Shown piece by piece: positions 18,883 through 28,159 of a stretch of 64,000 bases of DNA; the first letter of the stretch is position 1; each line of letters opens with the position of its first letter. The position numbers and the translations under genes were made by a program. Location: assembly GCF_000939975.1 (NCBI RefSeq), contig NZ_LK391969.1, positions 62,001-126,000 of the forward strand. The letters run 5' to 3'. Source of the stretch: Pseudomonas saudimassiliensis (GTDB lineage: Bacteria > Pseudomonadota > Gammaproteobacteria > Pseudomonadales > Pseudomonadaceae). The notes beneath the pieces are model-generated. The model had not been told where the DNA came from. It worked only from the letters and a program-made list of their open reading frames with translations, and made no database searches.

Positions 18883-20216
18883 ACCCAGATCTCCACCCGC
18901 CGGTTTCTCACGCGGCCACTGCCGTTGCTGTTGGTGGCCACCGGCAGTTCGTTACCAATGGCAAGAATCTCCCTGACGGTGACGCCCCTTTCGTTCAGGG
19001 CGCGCTTGACGGTGGCGCTGCGCAGTCTGGCCAGCAGTTCCTCTGCGCCTCCATGACGCGTGTCGCCAAGGCCCACGAGCACTACATGGTTATCCATCTT
19101 GTCGTGCGCATTCAGATATTCCACCAGGCGGTCAATGTCCTGCCAGGCCTTGTTATCCAGCTGAGCTGTGTGCTCCTTGGTGCGAAAGTTGACTGACAGG
19201 CGCAGGGCTTCCGCAGCCAGTTGCTGGTAGGTTCGGGGCATGTCGGCGAGTGGTTCCAGTTTGATGGTGCGGATGTTCTGCCCGACAAAACCCACCTGGT
19301 CGACAATCTCTTGGCCCGCGTGGCTCCGGGCAAACTCGATCAGTGCTCTGGCCAGTGGATTGGTCTCATCCGGGCGGATGTACATAAACAGCCGGCGAGA
19401 CAGGGGATAGTCTTCGGTGGCCACCAGTTCCGCGGTAGGCAGCATGGGGCGGGAGTTGCCCGAGGACAGGGCAATGGCTTTGGAAGGGGCAATACCCGAC
19501 AGGCCGACAAAGCCGATGCCGTGGATGTCACCGGCAACCGAGCGGGACAGGGCACTGGTCGAAGCGAAGCGTTTGGCATCAGCGGCCAGCTCAAGCTGGC
19601 GTGGGGTCAGCACCAGATCGCGGAAGGTTTCCCAGGTACCGGAGTTGCCATCCCGGGCATACAGGTTGATGGGGCCGGGCTGGCCGCCCAGCTCGCGCCA
19701 GTCGGTTATCCTGCCGGCAAATACCTCGGCCAGCTGTTCGAAATCCAGCGCGGTCAGCGGGTTGTCAGGATGGGCGATGACTGCGAGACCATCCAGGCCG
19801 ATCACCTGCTCGGCTTCTGCGCTGAGCATGTCGCCGGCCGTGGCCAGGGCCAGGGCCTCGTCGTCATGAATGGGGCGGGAGGCTGCGCCGATCTGGGCCG
19901 TACCCGCTACCAGTCCTTTGAATGCTGTACCAGAGCCATGGGCATGCAGGGATACTTCAATGCTATCGCCCTCACTGCTGATGGCAGTGATCAGGTGTTC
20001 GCGGGTGTCAGGATTGAGATGCGCCTGAATATCGCTGGCTCCCGCCTCACGGAGCATGCCTTCGACCAGTTGCGGTGCCAGTTTGGCACCTATGGTATTG
20101 GAGCCGTTGATCTGTAGCTGCAGCGATGCCGCTTGAGCCGGAATACCGAAACCGACCAGGCCGGCAAACAAGAATGTACGAATACGAGGGAATAACAGCG
20201 ACGAGCGTTGTGGCAT
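18876..20216 (-). CDS. Periplasmic PstS-like binding domain fused to OmpA domain
   Basis: 446 residues. A signal peptide (cleavage near AQA-A, residue 30) precedes a phosphate-binding-type domain (about 32-310) with INGSNTIGAKLAPQLVEG, LHAHGSGTAFKGLVAGTAQIGAASRPI and ARDGNSGTWETFRD, motifs that ligand phosphate in PstS. The C-terminal third (about 325-446) is an OmpA-type peptidoglycan-binding domain ending VRNRRVEIWVY. This predicts an anion-binding protein docked on peptidoglycan. No Pst transporter genes are near. The combination is known in proteobacteria as a phosphate-binding/OmpA family protein, but its role is unclear. Confidence 0.85.
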   Translation of the reverse strand: MPQRSSLLFPRIRTFLFAGLVGFGIPAQAASLQLQINGSNTIGAKLAPQLVEGMLREAGASDIQAHLNPDTREHLITAISSEGDSIEVSLHAHGSGTAFKGLVAGTAQIGAASRPIHDDEALALATAGDMLSAEAEQVIGLDGLAVIAHPDNPLTALDFEQLAEVFAGRITDWRELGGQPGPINLYARDGNSGTWETFRDLVLTPRQLELAADAKRFASTSALSRSVAGDIHGIGFVGLSGIAPSKAIALSSGNSRPMLPTAELVATEDYPLSRRLFMYIRPDETNPLARALIEFARSHAGQEIVDQVGFVGQNIRTIKLEPLADMPRTYQQLAAEALRLSVNFRTKEHTAQLDNKAWQDIDRLVEYLNAHDKMDNHVVLVGLGDTRHGGAEELLARLRSATVKRALNERGVTVREILAIGNELPVATNSNGSGRVRNRRVEIWVY

Positions 20217-20297
20217 TTCCGTTGCCCTGATAAATGTAGAAGGGTAGGCGGGCTGGATTATATTGCGGAAATATTTCGGGAATATGACGGGGTATGA

Positions 20298-21584
20298 TCA
20301 GACAAAAAGCAAACCGAGAACGCCTACCCCCAATGCCGCCAGCAGGATTGAGCTGGCCCAGCGTGCCAGCGGCAGGCCTCCGATTACCAATACTATCCCG
20401 GCCTTGACGGCGGTATTGGTCAGCGCTGCAAGGAGAATGCCGCGCACGGCCACGTCGTTGGCCAGCTCGCCCTTGGCTTGTTGGGCCAGGGCGATGGTTA
20501 CAGCATCTACGTCGGCAATCCCGGCAATGACTGCGAGGATATAGACGCCTTCACTGCCAAACCAATGCTCTGCACCCTTGGACAATATGAATATCAGCGC
20601 CAGGAACCCGGCCATGATCAATGCCTGTTGAAGATCCAGCGGGTTATGCATTGGTGGTGTATGACCTACGGGCTGTTCATCCCGGCGGCGTAACAGGATC
20701 CACAACAATGCCATCAGGGGTACCAGTGCCAGCCCGAGCAAGCCTGGCAGCAGGGGCGGCAGCAATGTGCGATTGACCACAGCCACTTCCAGTATCAAAC
20801 GTAACGCCATGGTGCCGCAGGCCAGGGCAATGCCCGCTCCAAGCAGGGCGTTGCGGCTGCCATCCGAGCGTGCCATGCGCGAGAAAGCGAGGGTCAGCGC
20901 GGTACTGGACGCGAGTCCGCCGAGCAGGGCGGTCAGCACCAGCCCAACACGATCTCCCAACAGTCTGACGGCGAAATAACCAGCGAAACTGATGCCGGCA
21001 ATCAGGATCACCAGCCAGCCGATCACCTGCGGGTTGATGCTGCCCCACGGGCCCATGGCCTCGTTCGGTAGTAGCGGCAGTATCACCAGCACGATCACCA
21101 GCAATTGCAACGATGCATTCAGCTCCAGGCGGGACAGGCTGCGCAGCAGTGCATGCAGCCGTTCCTTGGCGCCTAGCAGTACTGCAGTTATCACTGCCGC
21201 CGTTGCCGCTTCCAGATACAGACCGTGCACGGCGAGCGCGCCAAGCAGGAAAGCGAGCAGCGCGGCGACTTCGGTGGTGGCCCCAAGATCACCGGTGACT
21301 TTGCTGCTGTGGATATAACCGACGATAAGCAGGGCGGTGACGCCCAGCAGCCCCGCCGCTAATATCCAATCCGACGACAGCATGCCCAGCTGCGCGACCA
21401 CCCCGCCGCCCAGACCCAGCAGGCCAAATGTGCGGATGCCGGTTACTGTCTGATCGTCGATCTCCTGGTGCCGCTCGGCATCCAGGTTCTGCGACTGCCA
21501 ACCCCGCTCGAATCCGATGATCAGTCCGACCGCCAGGGCAATCAGCAAGCCCAGCAATTCCGTACCGTAGTTCAATCCATTCAT
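20298..21584 (-). CDS. MgtC/SapB-DUF4010 family membrane protein
   Basis: 428 residues, about twelve helices. The N-terminal part (about 5-150) has the MgtC/SapB pattern LLIALAVGLIIGFERGWQ...GIRTFGLLGLGGG. The C-terminal part (about 185-425) is DUF4010 with LGGLASSTALTLAFSRMAR and GIADVDAVTIALAQQAKGE. Members are inner-membrane proteins; MgtC itself is tied to Mg2+ limitation and virulence, but the long MgtC-DUF4010 form is uncharacterised. It is transcribed in the same direction as the PstS/OmpA gene, 81 bases upstream. Confidence 0.85.
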   Translation of the reverse strand: MNGLNYGTELLGLLIALAVGLIIGFERGWQSQNLDAERHQEIDDQTVTGIRTFGLLGLGGGVVAQLGMLSSDWILAAGLLGVTALLIVGYIHSSKVTGDLGATTEVAALLAFLLGALAVHGLYLEAATAAVITAVLLGAKERLHALLRSLSRLELNASLQLLVIVLVILPLLPNEAMGPWGSINPQVIGWLVILIAGISFAGYFAVRLLGDRVGLVLTALLGGLASSTALTLAFSRMARSDGSRNALLGAGIALACGTMALRLILEVAVVNRTLLPPLLPGLLGLALVPLMALLWILLRRRDEQPVGHTPPMHNPLDLQQALIMAGFLALIFILSKGAEHWFGSEGVYILAVIAGIADVDAVTIALAQQAKGELANDVAVRGILLAALTNTAVKAGIVLVIGGLPLARWASSILLAALGVGVLGLLFV

Positions 21585-21755
21585 TGCTTGCCATCTGCCT
21601 TTAACTGCCCCGACGCCAGACCCTTATAGTGCCCCATGGGCATGTCCAGTTACAGGGCTGGTTAAACACCGCTTCAATTAGAGTGGCGTCGGCCTTGCCG
21701 GTCTGTCGCGCGCCATCAATCAGCAAGGAATTGCTTTTTGTTCCTTTACATATGA

Positions 21756-21789
21756 AAAAAGGCGACTCCCCTGAGGTAGTCGCCTTTTT
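21756..21789 (-). terminator. Intrinsic terminator of the cold-shock gene
   Basis: GGCGACT and AGTCGCC form the stem, extended by an A-run pairing with a T-run, and give a U-tract on the reverse strand. It lies 36 bases past the csp stop codon. Confidence 0.88.
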
Positions 21790-21824
21790 AGAACATCAGC
21801 GCCGAAGCGCCGAATCAAACTATC

Positions 21825-22031
21825 TTAGATAGCTTGAATGTTCTCTGCCTGAAGGCCTTTCGGGCCTTGAGTCACGTTGAAGCTGACGCTTTGGCCTTCG
21901 GTCAGGGTTTTGAAGCCTGAGCCGGTGATGGCGCTGAAGTGAGCAAACACATCTGCACCCGATGCTTGCTCAATAAAACCAAAACCTTTAGCTTCGTTGA
22001 ACCACTTAACCGTACCAGTAACTGCTGACAT
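21825..22031 (-). CDS. Cold-shock protein, CspA family
   Basis: 68 residues, the usual length. RNP1 (KGFGFIEQ) and RNP2 (VFAHFSAI) are intact within a single OB fold, and the N terminus reads [16 protein letters not shown]. It binds single-stranded RNA and DNA as a chaperone. The gene stands alone, with its own terminator and a long leader upstream. Which paralog it is (CspA, CspD, CapA) cannot be decided. Confidence 0.93.
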   Translation of the reverse strand: MSAVTGTVKWFNEAKGFGFIEQASGADVFAHFSAITGSGFKTLTEGQSVSFNVTQGPKGLQAENIQAI

Positions 22032-22623
22032 AATCGTTCCTACAAATAAGATATGGATGGCCCAATCGGACCGGTGTTGCCGGAAAGAGTCTATTACTAA
22101 AAAATACGGGACGATTACATGCTGAAGAGTTGCTAGCTACTGGCAGGGATCGAACAGGCTTTTACAATATAGATCAGAACTTCCTAACGAGATCTACCCT
22201 ACAGCATTTTTCAGCCATGTCAATTTTTATATTCATGGAAAACACAATCAGTGGTTGCGCATGGCGGCATCCTTGATCGGCTAACTCCTCTGCACAATCT
22301 GACCACGGTATCTGAGCATCGGCTCCTCTTTTCTGGGGATTGTCACCATTTCGTCCATGAGCCATTCGCGCATGCTTTCGATCAGGCTATGGCTGGAGGT
22401 TGCGGCAGGGTGTGTCTCCTGTGGGGGCGTTATCAACGGGGCGAATGCTGCGCTGCGGTGCGCTTCGGTCCCCTGGCGCGCATTTGCGGTGCAGACACTG
22501 AGTCTGGGAAATGACATCTCCACTTACATTCATCAGTGAGGCGCAGAAAGCAGAAGGGCCACAGCTTGGCGGATTAATGTTAACGTTCATCCTCACCTAT
22601 CTTACGGAAGACAAGGAACAGCG
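22032..22623. promoter_or_regulatory. Long intergenic region, csp leader and TetR promoter side
   Basis: The part next to csp (about 22032-22120) is AT-rich and presumably holds the csp promoter and 5' leader. Csp leaders are often thermosensitive RNAs, but I see no named element. From about 22250 to 22530 a GC-richer stretch has an 80-codon reverse-strand frame that I do not recognise; it could be a decayed gene. AAGGAACAGCG before 22624 is the TetR ribosome site. Confidence 0.4.
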
Positions 22624-23220
22624 ATGAGCAGTTTGCGTGAGCGACAGAAAGAGGAGCGCCGGGAAGCGATCCTGGATGCTGCCGTGACGTTGTTTGACCA
22701 ATTAGGCTATAGCGCCACTACGGTCGAACAGATTGCCGCTCGCGCTGGCGTGTCAGCCCCTACTGTGTTCAATTATTTTGGCAGCAAGCAGGACATCCTC
22801 TATGCCCTGGCAGTTCGGGCCGATACTCTGGCGCTCAACGAAGCCCTCGAAGAATTGCCCGCAATGGACAGCATGGTTGATGCGATGTGCCATCTCAACT
22901 CCATGATCGTCAAGCGCGAGCTTGAAGCCCTGCCCGTCACGGTCTGGCGTGAGATCTGCAGCCCTTATGGCAACGTTTCCGAAGGTTATCAAGCGGTGAA
23001 TCAACGTTTGATGCAGGGGACCGCGCAGCAACTGCGCCAAGCCCAGCAGCGTGGGCGGATCAGCAGCCAATACGATCCTCTCTTTATCGCCGAGTTTCTC
23101 AACGACTATTGCACGTTGATGTTTGCCAAGCTGGTACACGAGGATTCGCCCGACCGCGCCGCGCATGACCTGCGCGTCCGTCAAGCCTTTGAACTGATCT
23201 TCAACGGCCTGCATCCGTAG
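22624..23220 (+). CDS. TetR-family transcriptional regulator
   Basis: 198 residues. The N-terminal DNA-binding part reads RREAILDAAVTLFDQLGYSATTVEQIAARAGVSAPTVFNYFGSKQDIL, a complete TetR helix-turn-helix. The C-terminal part is helical and ligand-specific. It is followed by the TorF-type porin and a serine hydrolase on the same strand. The 33-bp palindrome in the gap before the porin is its likely operator. The regulator gene is not itself preceded by a matching copy that I could see. Confidence 0.9.
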   Translation: MSSLRERQKEERREAILDAAVTLFDQLGYSATTVEQIAARAGVSAPTVFNYFGSKQDILYALAVRADTLALNEALEELPAMDSMVDAMCHLNSMIVKRELEALPVTVWREICSPYGNVSEGYQAVNQRLMQGTAQQLRQAQQRGRISSQYDPLFIAEFLNDYCTLMFAKLVHEDSPDRAAHDLRVRQAFELIFNGLHP

Positions 23221-23295
23221 CCTTGCGGCGGTTCTGAGCCCCGCGCATCACTCAATTCCCCCTCCTGAGTATCTGCACGCGATAAACGCGGTTGG

Positions 23296-23328
23296 TTTTA
23301 GTCGAATAAAAGTTTTATTTGACTAAAA
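23296..23328. promoter_or_regulatory. 33-bp palindromic operator candidate
   Basis: TTTTAGTCGAATAAAA and TTTTATTTGACTAAAA flank a central G, giving 16-base arms with one mismatch. Length and symmetry fit a TetR dimer or pair of dimers. The right arm contains the probable -35 box of the porin promoter, so binding would block transcription. Assignment to the adjacent TetR protein is inference from position. Confidence 0.65.
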
Positions 23329-23347
23329 TATTTAACTTCAATAAATT
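23319..23347 (+). promoter_or_regulatory. Sigma-70-type promoter of the porin-hydrolase operon
   Basis: TTGACT (23319-23324) and TAAATT (23342-23347) are 17 bases apart. The predicted start of transcription lies about 60 bases before the porin start codon. The -35 box overlaps the palindrome. Confidence 0.5.
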
Positions 23348-23413
23348 TCAGCCGTGACCCACTCATGAGGTCGCGATAGGACATCACTCACAAAAAAAAG
23401 AAGGTTGCAAAAC

Positions 23414-24151
23414 GTGAAGAAGCTGACTCTAGCTTTAAGTCTCACGGCGCTGTGCGTCCCTGCTGCGCATGCTCTGGAACTGAACCAGGATCTGTCATTG
23501 GACATGACTGTCACTGCGCTCAGCGACTACCGCCCCCGCGGCATTTCCTACACTCAGAACGACCCAGCCCTGCAGTTCGATGCCATGCTTTCCAGCAAAA
23601 GCACCGGTCTGTATCTAGGCGTATGGACGTCAACAGTTGATTACGGCTACGGCTCGAAGGTGCGTAACGAGATCGACTACTACGCTGGCTGGTATGTGCC
23701 GCTGGGCGAGAAACTGGCGATGGATCTGGGCTACGTTAAGTACACCTATCCGCGCGGCAGCGGCGACAATTCGTCTGAGGTCTATGCCATGCTGTCGGCC
23801 TACGGCTTCACCCTCGCAGGCCAGTATTCGGACGATGTTCCTGCACTGGGCAGCAAACACAGCTACCTCTACAGCTGGCTCGGATACAAGACCCAATTAC
23901 CGTATGACGTGCTGCTCAGCACGCGCTACGGCCAGGTTGACTACAAAGACCCGTGGCTGGTCGGTAGCAGCGGCAAGAGCCGCGAGGCCTACCGCGAGTG
24001 GGAGGCGAAGGTTTCCAAGGAAATGCTCCGCCTGGCGTGGTCGCTGGCTTATGCCGATACCGATATTTCCCGACGTGAGTGCATGAACCTCAACGGCTTC
24101 GATGACGTCTGCAGCGCCACTGCCGTCGTCGGTGTCAGCAAGAGCTTCTGA
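23414..24151 (+). CDS. TorF-type putative outer-membrane porin (Gcw_chp family)
   Basis: 245 residues from GTG 23414; AGAAGG lies upstream, and this start gives a clean signal peptide (MKKLTLALSLTALCVPAAHA). The mature protein begins ELNQDLSLDMTVTALSDYRPRGISYTQNDPALQ, the family signature, and continues with alternating beta-strand segments rich in Tyr/Trp/Gly. It ends in SKSF with a C-terminal Phe, as expected for an outer-membrane barrel. It is the first gene after the candidate operator and is followed after 32 bases by a serine hydrolase, suggesting uptake and cleavage of one class of compound. Confidence 0.82.
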   Translation: MKKLTLALSLTALCVPAAHALELNQDLSLDMTVTALSDYRPRGISYTQNDPALQFDAMLSSKSTGLYLGVWTSTVDYGYGSKVRNEIDYYAGWYVPLGEKLAMDLGYVKYTYPRGSGDNSSEVYAMLSAYGFTLAGQYSDDVPALGSKHSYLYSWLGYKTQLPYDVLLSTRYGQVDYKDPWLVGSSGKSREAYREWEAKVSKEMLRLAWSLAYADTDISRRECMNLNGFDDVCSATAVVGVSKSF

Positions 24152-24183
24152 TCCCTGGTTTCCCTGAGAAAGCGAGAACAACT

Positions 24184-25404
24184 ATGAAATTAAGAACAAA
24201 GCTGCTTCCCCTGGCGCTGCTGCTCAGCGTTACTACCGCGGTACACGCCGAGACGTTGAACAAAGCCACCAATGCCCAGGAGTTCCTTGGCACGCTGTTC
24301 AGCGGTGAGGAACAATACTCCAATTTCTATCGCACCGAAGAACTGCTGCCCAGCCAGAAGGTTGCCAGATCCAGCCAGCCGATCGCTTGGCCACAAGGCG
24401 AGACTATCGAGCTGCCCCAGCATTACACCTACCAAGGCAAGCAACTGTCGACACAGGCGCTGCTGGAAGAAACGGATACCGCGGCGCTGTTGGTCATCAA
24501 GGGCGGAGAGATCCGTTACGAGAACTATCGACTGACCGGTGCGCCTGATCGTCACTGGATGTCGATGTCGGTTGCCAAGAGCGTGGTCTCGGCGCTGATA
24601 GGCATTGCGGTGGCGGAGGGCAAGATCAAGAGCATCGAGGATACCGCTGTCACCTACGTACCGGCGCTCAAGGGCTCGGGCTACGAAAATGTCAGCATCA
24701 AGAATATTCTGCAGATGTCATCCGGCGCCCGCTGGCTTGAGGAATATGGCAATCCCGACAGCGAGATCGCTCGTCTGGGACGCGCCATGGCAACTGGCTC
24801 GTCGCTGGTGGAATTCGTTGCAAAGATCCAGAACGAACTGGAGCCGGGCACCTTCAACCGTTACAGCTCTGCAGACACTCAGGTGCTGGGCCTGATACTG
24901 GAAGCGGCCACCGGGCAGTCGATGGCTGACTATACACAGGCAAAACTCTGGGAGCCCCTGGGCGCGAACCATGACGCCTACTGGAACACCGACAACGACG
25001 GCAATGCGATGGCTTTCGCCGGTTTCAATGCTACCGCCCGTGATTATGCGCGTATCGGTGAGGCGTTCCGCCTGAACGGCAAGTTCAACGGCAAGCAGGT
25101 CATCCCCGCTGACTGGGTACAAGCCTCGATCACCCCAGACGCGCCGCACCTGATGCCCGGTACGCGTGACAATAGCGATGCCAGCATGGGCTACGGCTAC
25201 CAGTGGTGGATTCCGGAAGGTGATGAGCAGGACTACTGTGCGATCGGTATCCTCAATCAGTTTATGTGTATCAGCCCCAAGCACGACACTGTGATCGTGA
25301 AGCTATCGGCCTCGCGTAACTACGCTTCGGCTGGCGATGAGACTTCGTGGCGGGAATACGAGACCATCGAACTGTTCCGTGAGATCGCCAGGAATCTCGA
25401 CTGA
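24184..25404 (+). CDS. Exported serine hydrolase, beta-lactamase/NylB-like
   Basis: 406 residues with a signal peptide (cleavage near VHA-E, residue 22). The SxxK motif is SVAK in WMSMSVAKSVVSALIG, and a YSS motif (FNRYSSADTQVLGLILEAATG) supplies the conserved Tyr. GYGYQWWIP is the C-terminal motif of 6-aminohexanoate-dimer hydrolase and esterase-type members. It is likely a periplasmic esterase or amidase rather than a true beta-lactamase. Probable operon with the porin, under the TetR protein. Confidence 0.82.
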   Translation: MKLRTKLLPLALLLSVTTAVHAETLNKATNAQEFLGTLFSGEEQYSNFYRTEELLPSQKVARSSQPIAWPQGETIELPQHYTYQGKQLSTQALLEETDTAALLVIKGGEIRYENYRLTGAPDRHWMSMSVAKSVVSALIGIAVAEGKIKSIEDTAVTYVPALKGSGYENVSIKNILQMSSGARWLEEYGNPDSEIARLGRAMATGSSLVEFVAKIQNELEPGTFNRYSSADTQVLGLILEAATGQSMADYTQAKLWEPLGANHDAYWNTDNDGNAMAFAGFNATARDYARIGEAFRLNGKFNGKQVIPADWVQASITPDAPHLMPGTRDNSDASMGYGYQWWIPEGDEQDYCAIGILNQFMCISPKHDTVIVKLSASRNYASAGDETSWREYETIELFREIARNLD

Positions 25405-25568
25405 CACGCCAGTGATATGAATACGTCCTGCTGCCGCGTCAGCAGGGCGTCTCCTTCCAGGTGCCCAAAGGCGGGGGCTACCGACCGCATCCTCTGTAAC
25501 ATCCCCGCGCTTCGATTGTCACACCTACAGGTGTCGATATTCGACGAGTCGCAGGGGCGCCGTACCGC

Positions 25569-26564
25569 ATGCATGACCCGATCATCATCCCCACCGATGA
25601 AGGCTTGTTCTGTCCGGCGGGCAATTTTCATATCGATCCGTGGCGTCCGGTGCCTACGGCTGTGATTACTCATGCCCACGCGGATCACGCTCGCGCTGGC
25701 AGCGAGCATTATCTGGCTCACCACCTCAGCCTGCCGATCATGCGGCATCGGTTGGGGGAGCACCGTTTTACCGGGTTGGACTATGGTGAGCAGCGGCGCT
25801 TTGGCGCTATTACCCTGAGCCTGCACCCGGCGGGGCATGTGCTGGGCAGCGCCCAGGTGCGGGTGGAGCATGATGATGGTCGCGTCTGGGTGGTGACCGG
25901 TGATTACAAACGCGACCCGGATCCGACCTGTGCGCCCTTTGAAGTCATCCCCTGCGATACGCTGATCACCGAGGCGACCTTTGCCTTGCCCTGTTACCGC
26001 TGGCCACCGGTTGAGCGAGTGGGGGAGCAGATCTGGCAGTGGTGGGCGGCGCATCCGGATCGGCCCTGTATTCTCTTCACCTACGCGCTGGGCAAGGCGC
26101 AGCGGGTATTGGCGGCGCTGACTGCGCATACCGACCGCCCGGTTCTTGTTCACGGTGCCATGGTGGCGATGACGGAGATCTATCGGCAGGCGGGTGTGCA
26201 GATGCTACCGACCACGCCCATTACCGAGCTGCCCGCTGATCATGATTTTGCCGGTGAGCTTATCCTCGCGCCGCCCTCGGCCGCCGGTTCGCCCTGGATG
26301 CGTCGCTTCCGCAATGCCAGCACCGGCTTTGCCTCCGGCTGGATGCGTATCCGCGGCAACCGTCGTCGCCGTGGCTATGACCATGGTTTCGAGCTGAGCG
26401 ATCACGCCGACTGGCCGGCCTTGCTGCGCACCATCCGCGAGTGCGGTGCCAGCACCGTGCTGACCACCCACGGTCGCAGCGATGATCTGGTGCGCTATCT
26501 GCGCGAGCACGAGGGGATTGAAGCCCATGAGCTGGAAACCCTCTACGGGGGCGAGGACGACTGA
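25569..26564 (+). CDS. Ligase-associated DNA exonuclease (metallo-beta-lactamase fold)
   Basis: 331 residues. HAHADHARAGSEHYLA carries the HxHxDH zinc motif, followed by LHPAGHVLGSAQVRVEH and VVTGDYKRDPDPTCAPFE. This is the SNM1/beta-CASP-like exonuclease that always accompanies this type of ATP-dependent ligase. Its stop codon overlaps the ligase ATG (TGATG). Likely role: trimming DNA ends before ligation. Confidence 0.9.
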   Translation: MHDPIIIPTDEGLFCPAGNFHIDPWRPVPTAVITHAHADHARAGSEHYLAHHLSLPIMRHRLGEHRFTGLDYGEQRRFGAITLSLHPAGHVLGSAQVRVEHDDGRVWVVTGDYKRDPDPTCAPFEVIPCDTLITEATFALPCYRWPPVERVGEQIWQWWAAHPDRPCILFTYALGKAQRVLAALTAHTDRPVLVHGAMVAMTEIYRQAGVQMLPTTPITELPADHDFAGELILAPPSAAGSPWMRRFRNASTGFASGWMRIRGNRRRRGYDHGFELSDHADWPALLRTIRECGASTVLTTHGRSDDLVRYLREHEGIEAHELETLYGGEDD

Positions 26565-28159
26565 TGCAGGCCTTCGCCGACCTCTATACCGCGCTGGACT
26601 CGACCACCCGGACCCAGGCCAAGCTGGATGAACTGACGGCCTACTTTGACGGCGTCGATCCCCATGACGGCGCCTGGGCGGTGTACATACTGACCGGCCG
26701 CCGCATGAAGCGCTTGGTCGGCCCGCGGCGGCTGCGCGAATGGCTGGCTGAGGCCAGTGGGTTGCCGGACTGGCTGGTGGAGGAAACCTACCAGCACGTG
26801 GGTGATCTGGCCGAAACCATCAGCCTGCTGATGGAAGACGATACCGAACGGCCGGCGGTGCAGGGCAGTTTTGCCGAATGGGTCGAGCAGAGCATTCTCA
26901 GCCTGCGCGATCTGGAGGAAGAGCAGCGCAAGGAGCATGTCATCGCACTGTGGCGCACGCTGCCGCGCCACGCCTGCTTTCTGTACAACAAATTGCTGAC
27001 TGGCAGCCTGCGCGTCGGTGTCTCCCGGGGTCTGGTGGAGCGCGCCCTGGCGGCGCTCAGTGGCAAACCCCGGGCCTTGATAGCGCGCCGCCTGATGGGT
27101 GAGTTTGAGCCCAGCGCCGAGTTCTATCAGCGGCTGTTTGATGAGGAGCACCGGGAGGAGCGCCAGGGCCAGCCCTATCCCTTCTTTCTCGCGTCGCCAT
27201 TGGAGGGTGATCCCTCTGATCTGGGCGATTTGAGCCACTGGCTGGCGGAATGGAAGTGGGACGGCATCCGCGCCCAGTTGATTGCCCGCCCCGGCGGTAT
27301 CTGGCTCTGGTCCCGTGGGGAAGAGCCCATGGGTGGGCGCTTCCCCGAGGTGGAAGAGGCAGCGCTGGCCTTGCCGGAGGTGGTGCTTGATGGTGAGCTG
27401 CTGGCATGGGATGAGCAGGTATTGCCCTTCTCGCAGATGCAGCGGCGCATTCAACGCAAGACCGTAGGGCCGAAGCTGCTGAAGGAAGTGCCGGTGGTGT
27501 TTCTGGCCTATGACCTGCTGGAATATCAGAGTGAAGACTGGCGGCAACGGCCCCTTGAGGAGCGCCGCATTGCGCTGCAAGCCGTGCTGGAGCAAGCCGC
27601 TCAACCGGCGCTGCGCCTGAGTCCGATAACCGACGCCCGCGATTGGCCGGCGCTGGCGGCTATTCGCGAAGGCAGCCGCGAGCGCGGCGTCGAGGGTCTG
27701 ATGCTCAAACGTCGCGCCAGCCCCTATCGCAGCGGGCGGGTGCGGGGCGACTGGTGGAAGTGGAAGATCGATCCGCTGACTATCGATGCCGTGCTGCTCT
27801 ACGCCCAGCCGGGGCATGGCCGGCGCGCCAACCTGTATACCGACTACACCCTGGCCGTACGGGACGGGGAGAGTCTGGTGCCCATCGCCAAGGCCTACTC
27901 GGGGCTGACCGACAAGGAAATCCAGCAGCTGGATCACTGGATCCGGCGCAATACCGTGGAAAAATTTGGCCCGGTGCGTTCGCTCAAGCCCCAGCAGGTG
28001 CTGGAAATCGCCTTCGAAGGCATTCAACCGTCCCCGCGGCACAAGTCCGGCATCGCGCTGCGTTTTCCGCGCATTGCCCGCTGGCGGCAGGACAAGCCGG
28101 TCGAGGAGGCCGATACCCTCGACCAGGTCAGAGAGCTGTTGCGCATCTATGGCAGCTGA
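26564..28159 (+). CDS. ATP-dependent DNA ligase (repair cluster type)
   Basis: 531 residues. The N-terminal helical DNA-binding domain (1-200) is followed by the nucleotidyltransferase core with KWDG in LAEWKWDGIRAQ (catalytic Lys near residue 229), then DGELLAW, EGLMLKRR and the KWKIDPLTIDAVL motif, and an OB-fold domain to the end. It seals nicks using ATP and is distinct from the NAD-dependent replicative LigA. It is the second gene of the four-gene repair operon; the helicase start lies 11 bases before its stop. Confidence 0.93.
   Translation: MQAFADLYTALDSTTRTQAKLDELTAYFDGVDPHDGAWAVYILTGRRMKRLVGPRRLREWLAEASGLPDWLVEETYQHVGDLAETISLLMEDDTERPAVQGSFAEWVEQSILSLRDLEEEQRKEHVIALWRTLPRHACFLYNKLLTGSLRVGVSRGLVERALAALSGKPRALIARRLMGEFEPSAEFYQRLFDEEHREERQGQPYPFFLASPLEGDPSDLGDLSHWLAEWKWDGIRAQLIARPGGIWLWSRGEEPMGGRFPEVEEAALALPEVVLDGELLAWDEQVLPFSQMQRRIQRKTVGPKLLKEVPVVFLAYDLLEYQSEDWRQRPLEERRIALQAVLEQAAQPALRLSPITDARDWPALAAIREGSRERGVEGLMLKRRASPYRSGRVRGDWWKWKIDPLTIDAVLLYAQPGHGRRANLYTDYTLAVRDGESLVPIAKAYSGLTDKEIQQLDHWIRRNTVEKFGPVRSLKPQQVLEIAFEGIQPSPRHKSGIALRFPRIARWRQDKPVEEADTLDQVRELLRIYGS

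Noticed and set aside
12023..18900. Search for an integron integrase (tyrosine recombinase)
   Set aside because: No frame on either strand shows the R-HxxR-Y pattern or the IntI-specific extra helix; the array is described without intI.
22281..22523. 80-codon reverse frame between csp and the TetR gene
   Set aside because: No ribosome site or recognisable domain; perhaps a decayed gene, but unsupported.
24184..25404. Calling the serine hydrolase an antibiotic beta-lactamase
   Set aside because: Only SxxK and a Tyr motif are shared; the C-terminal motifs fit NylB/esterase-type members, so resistance is not implied.
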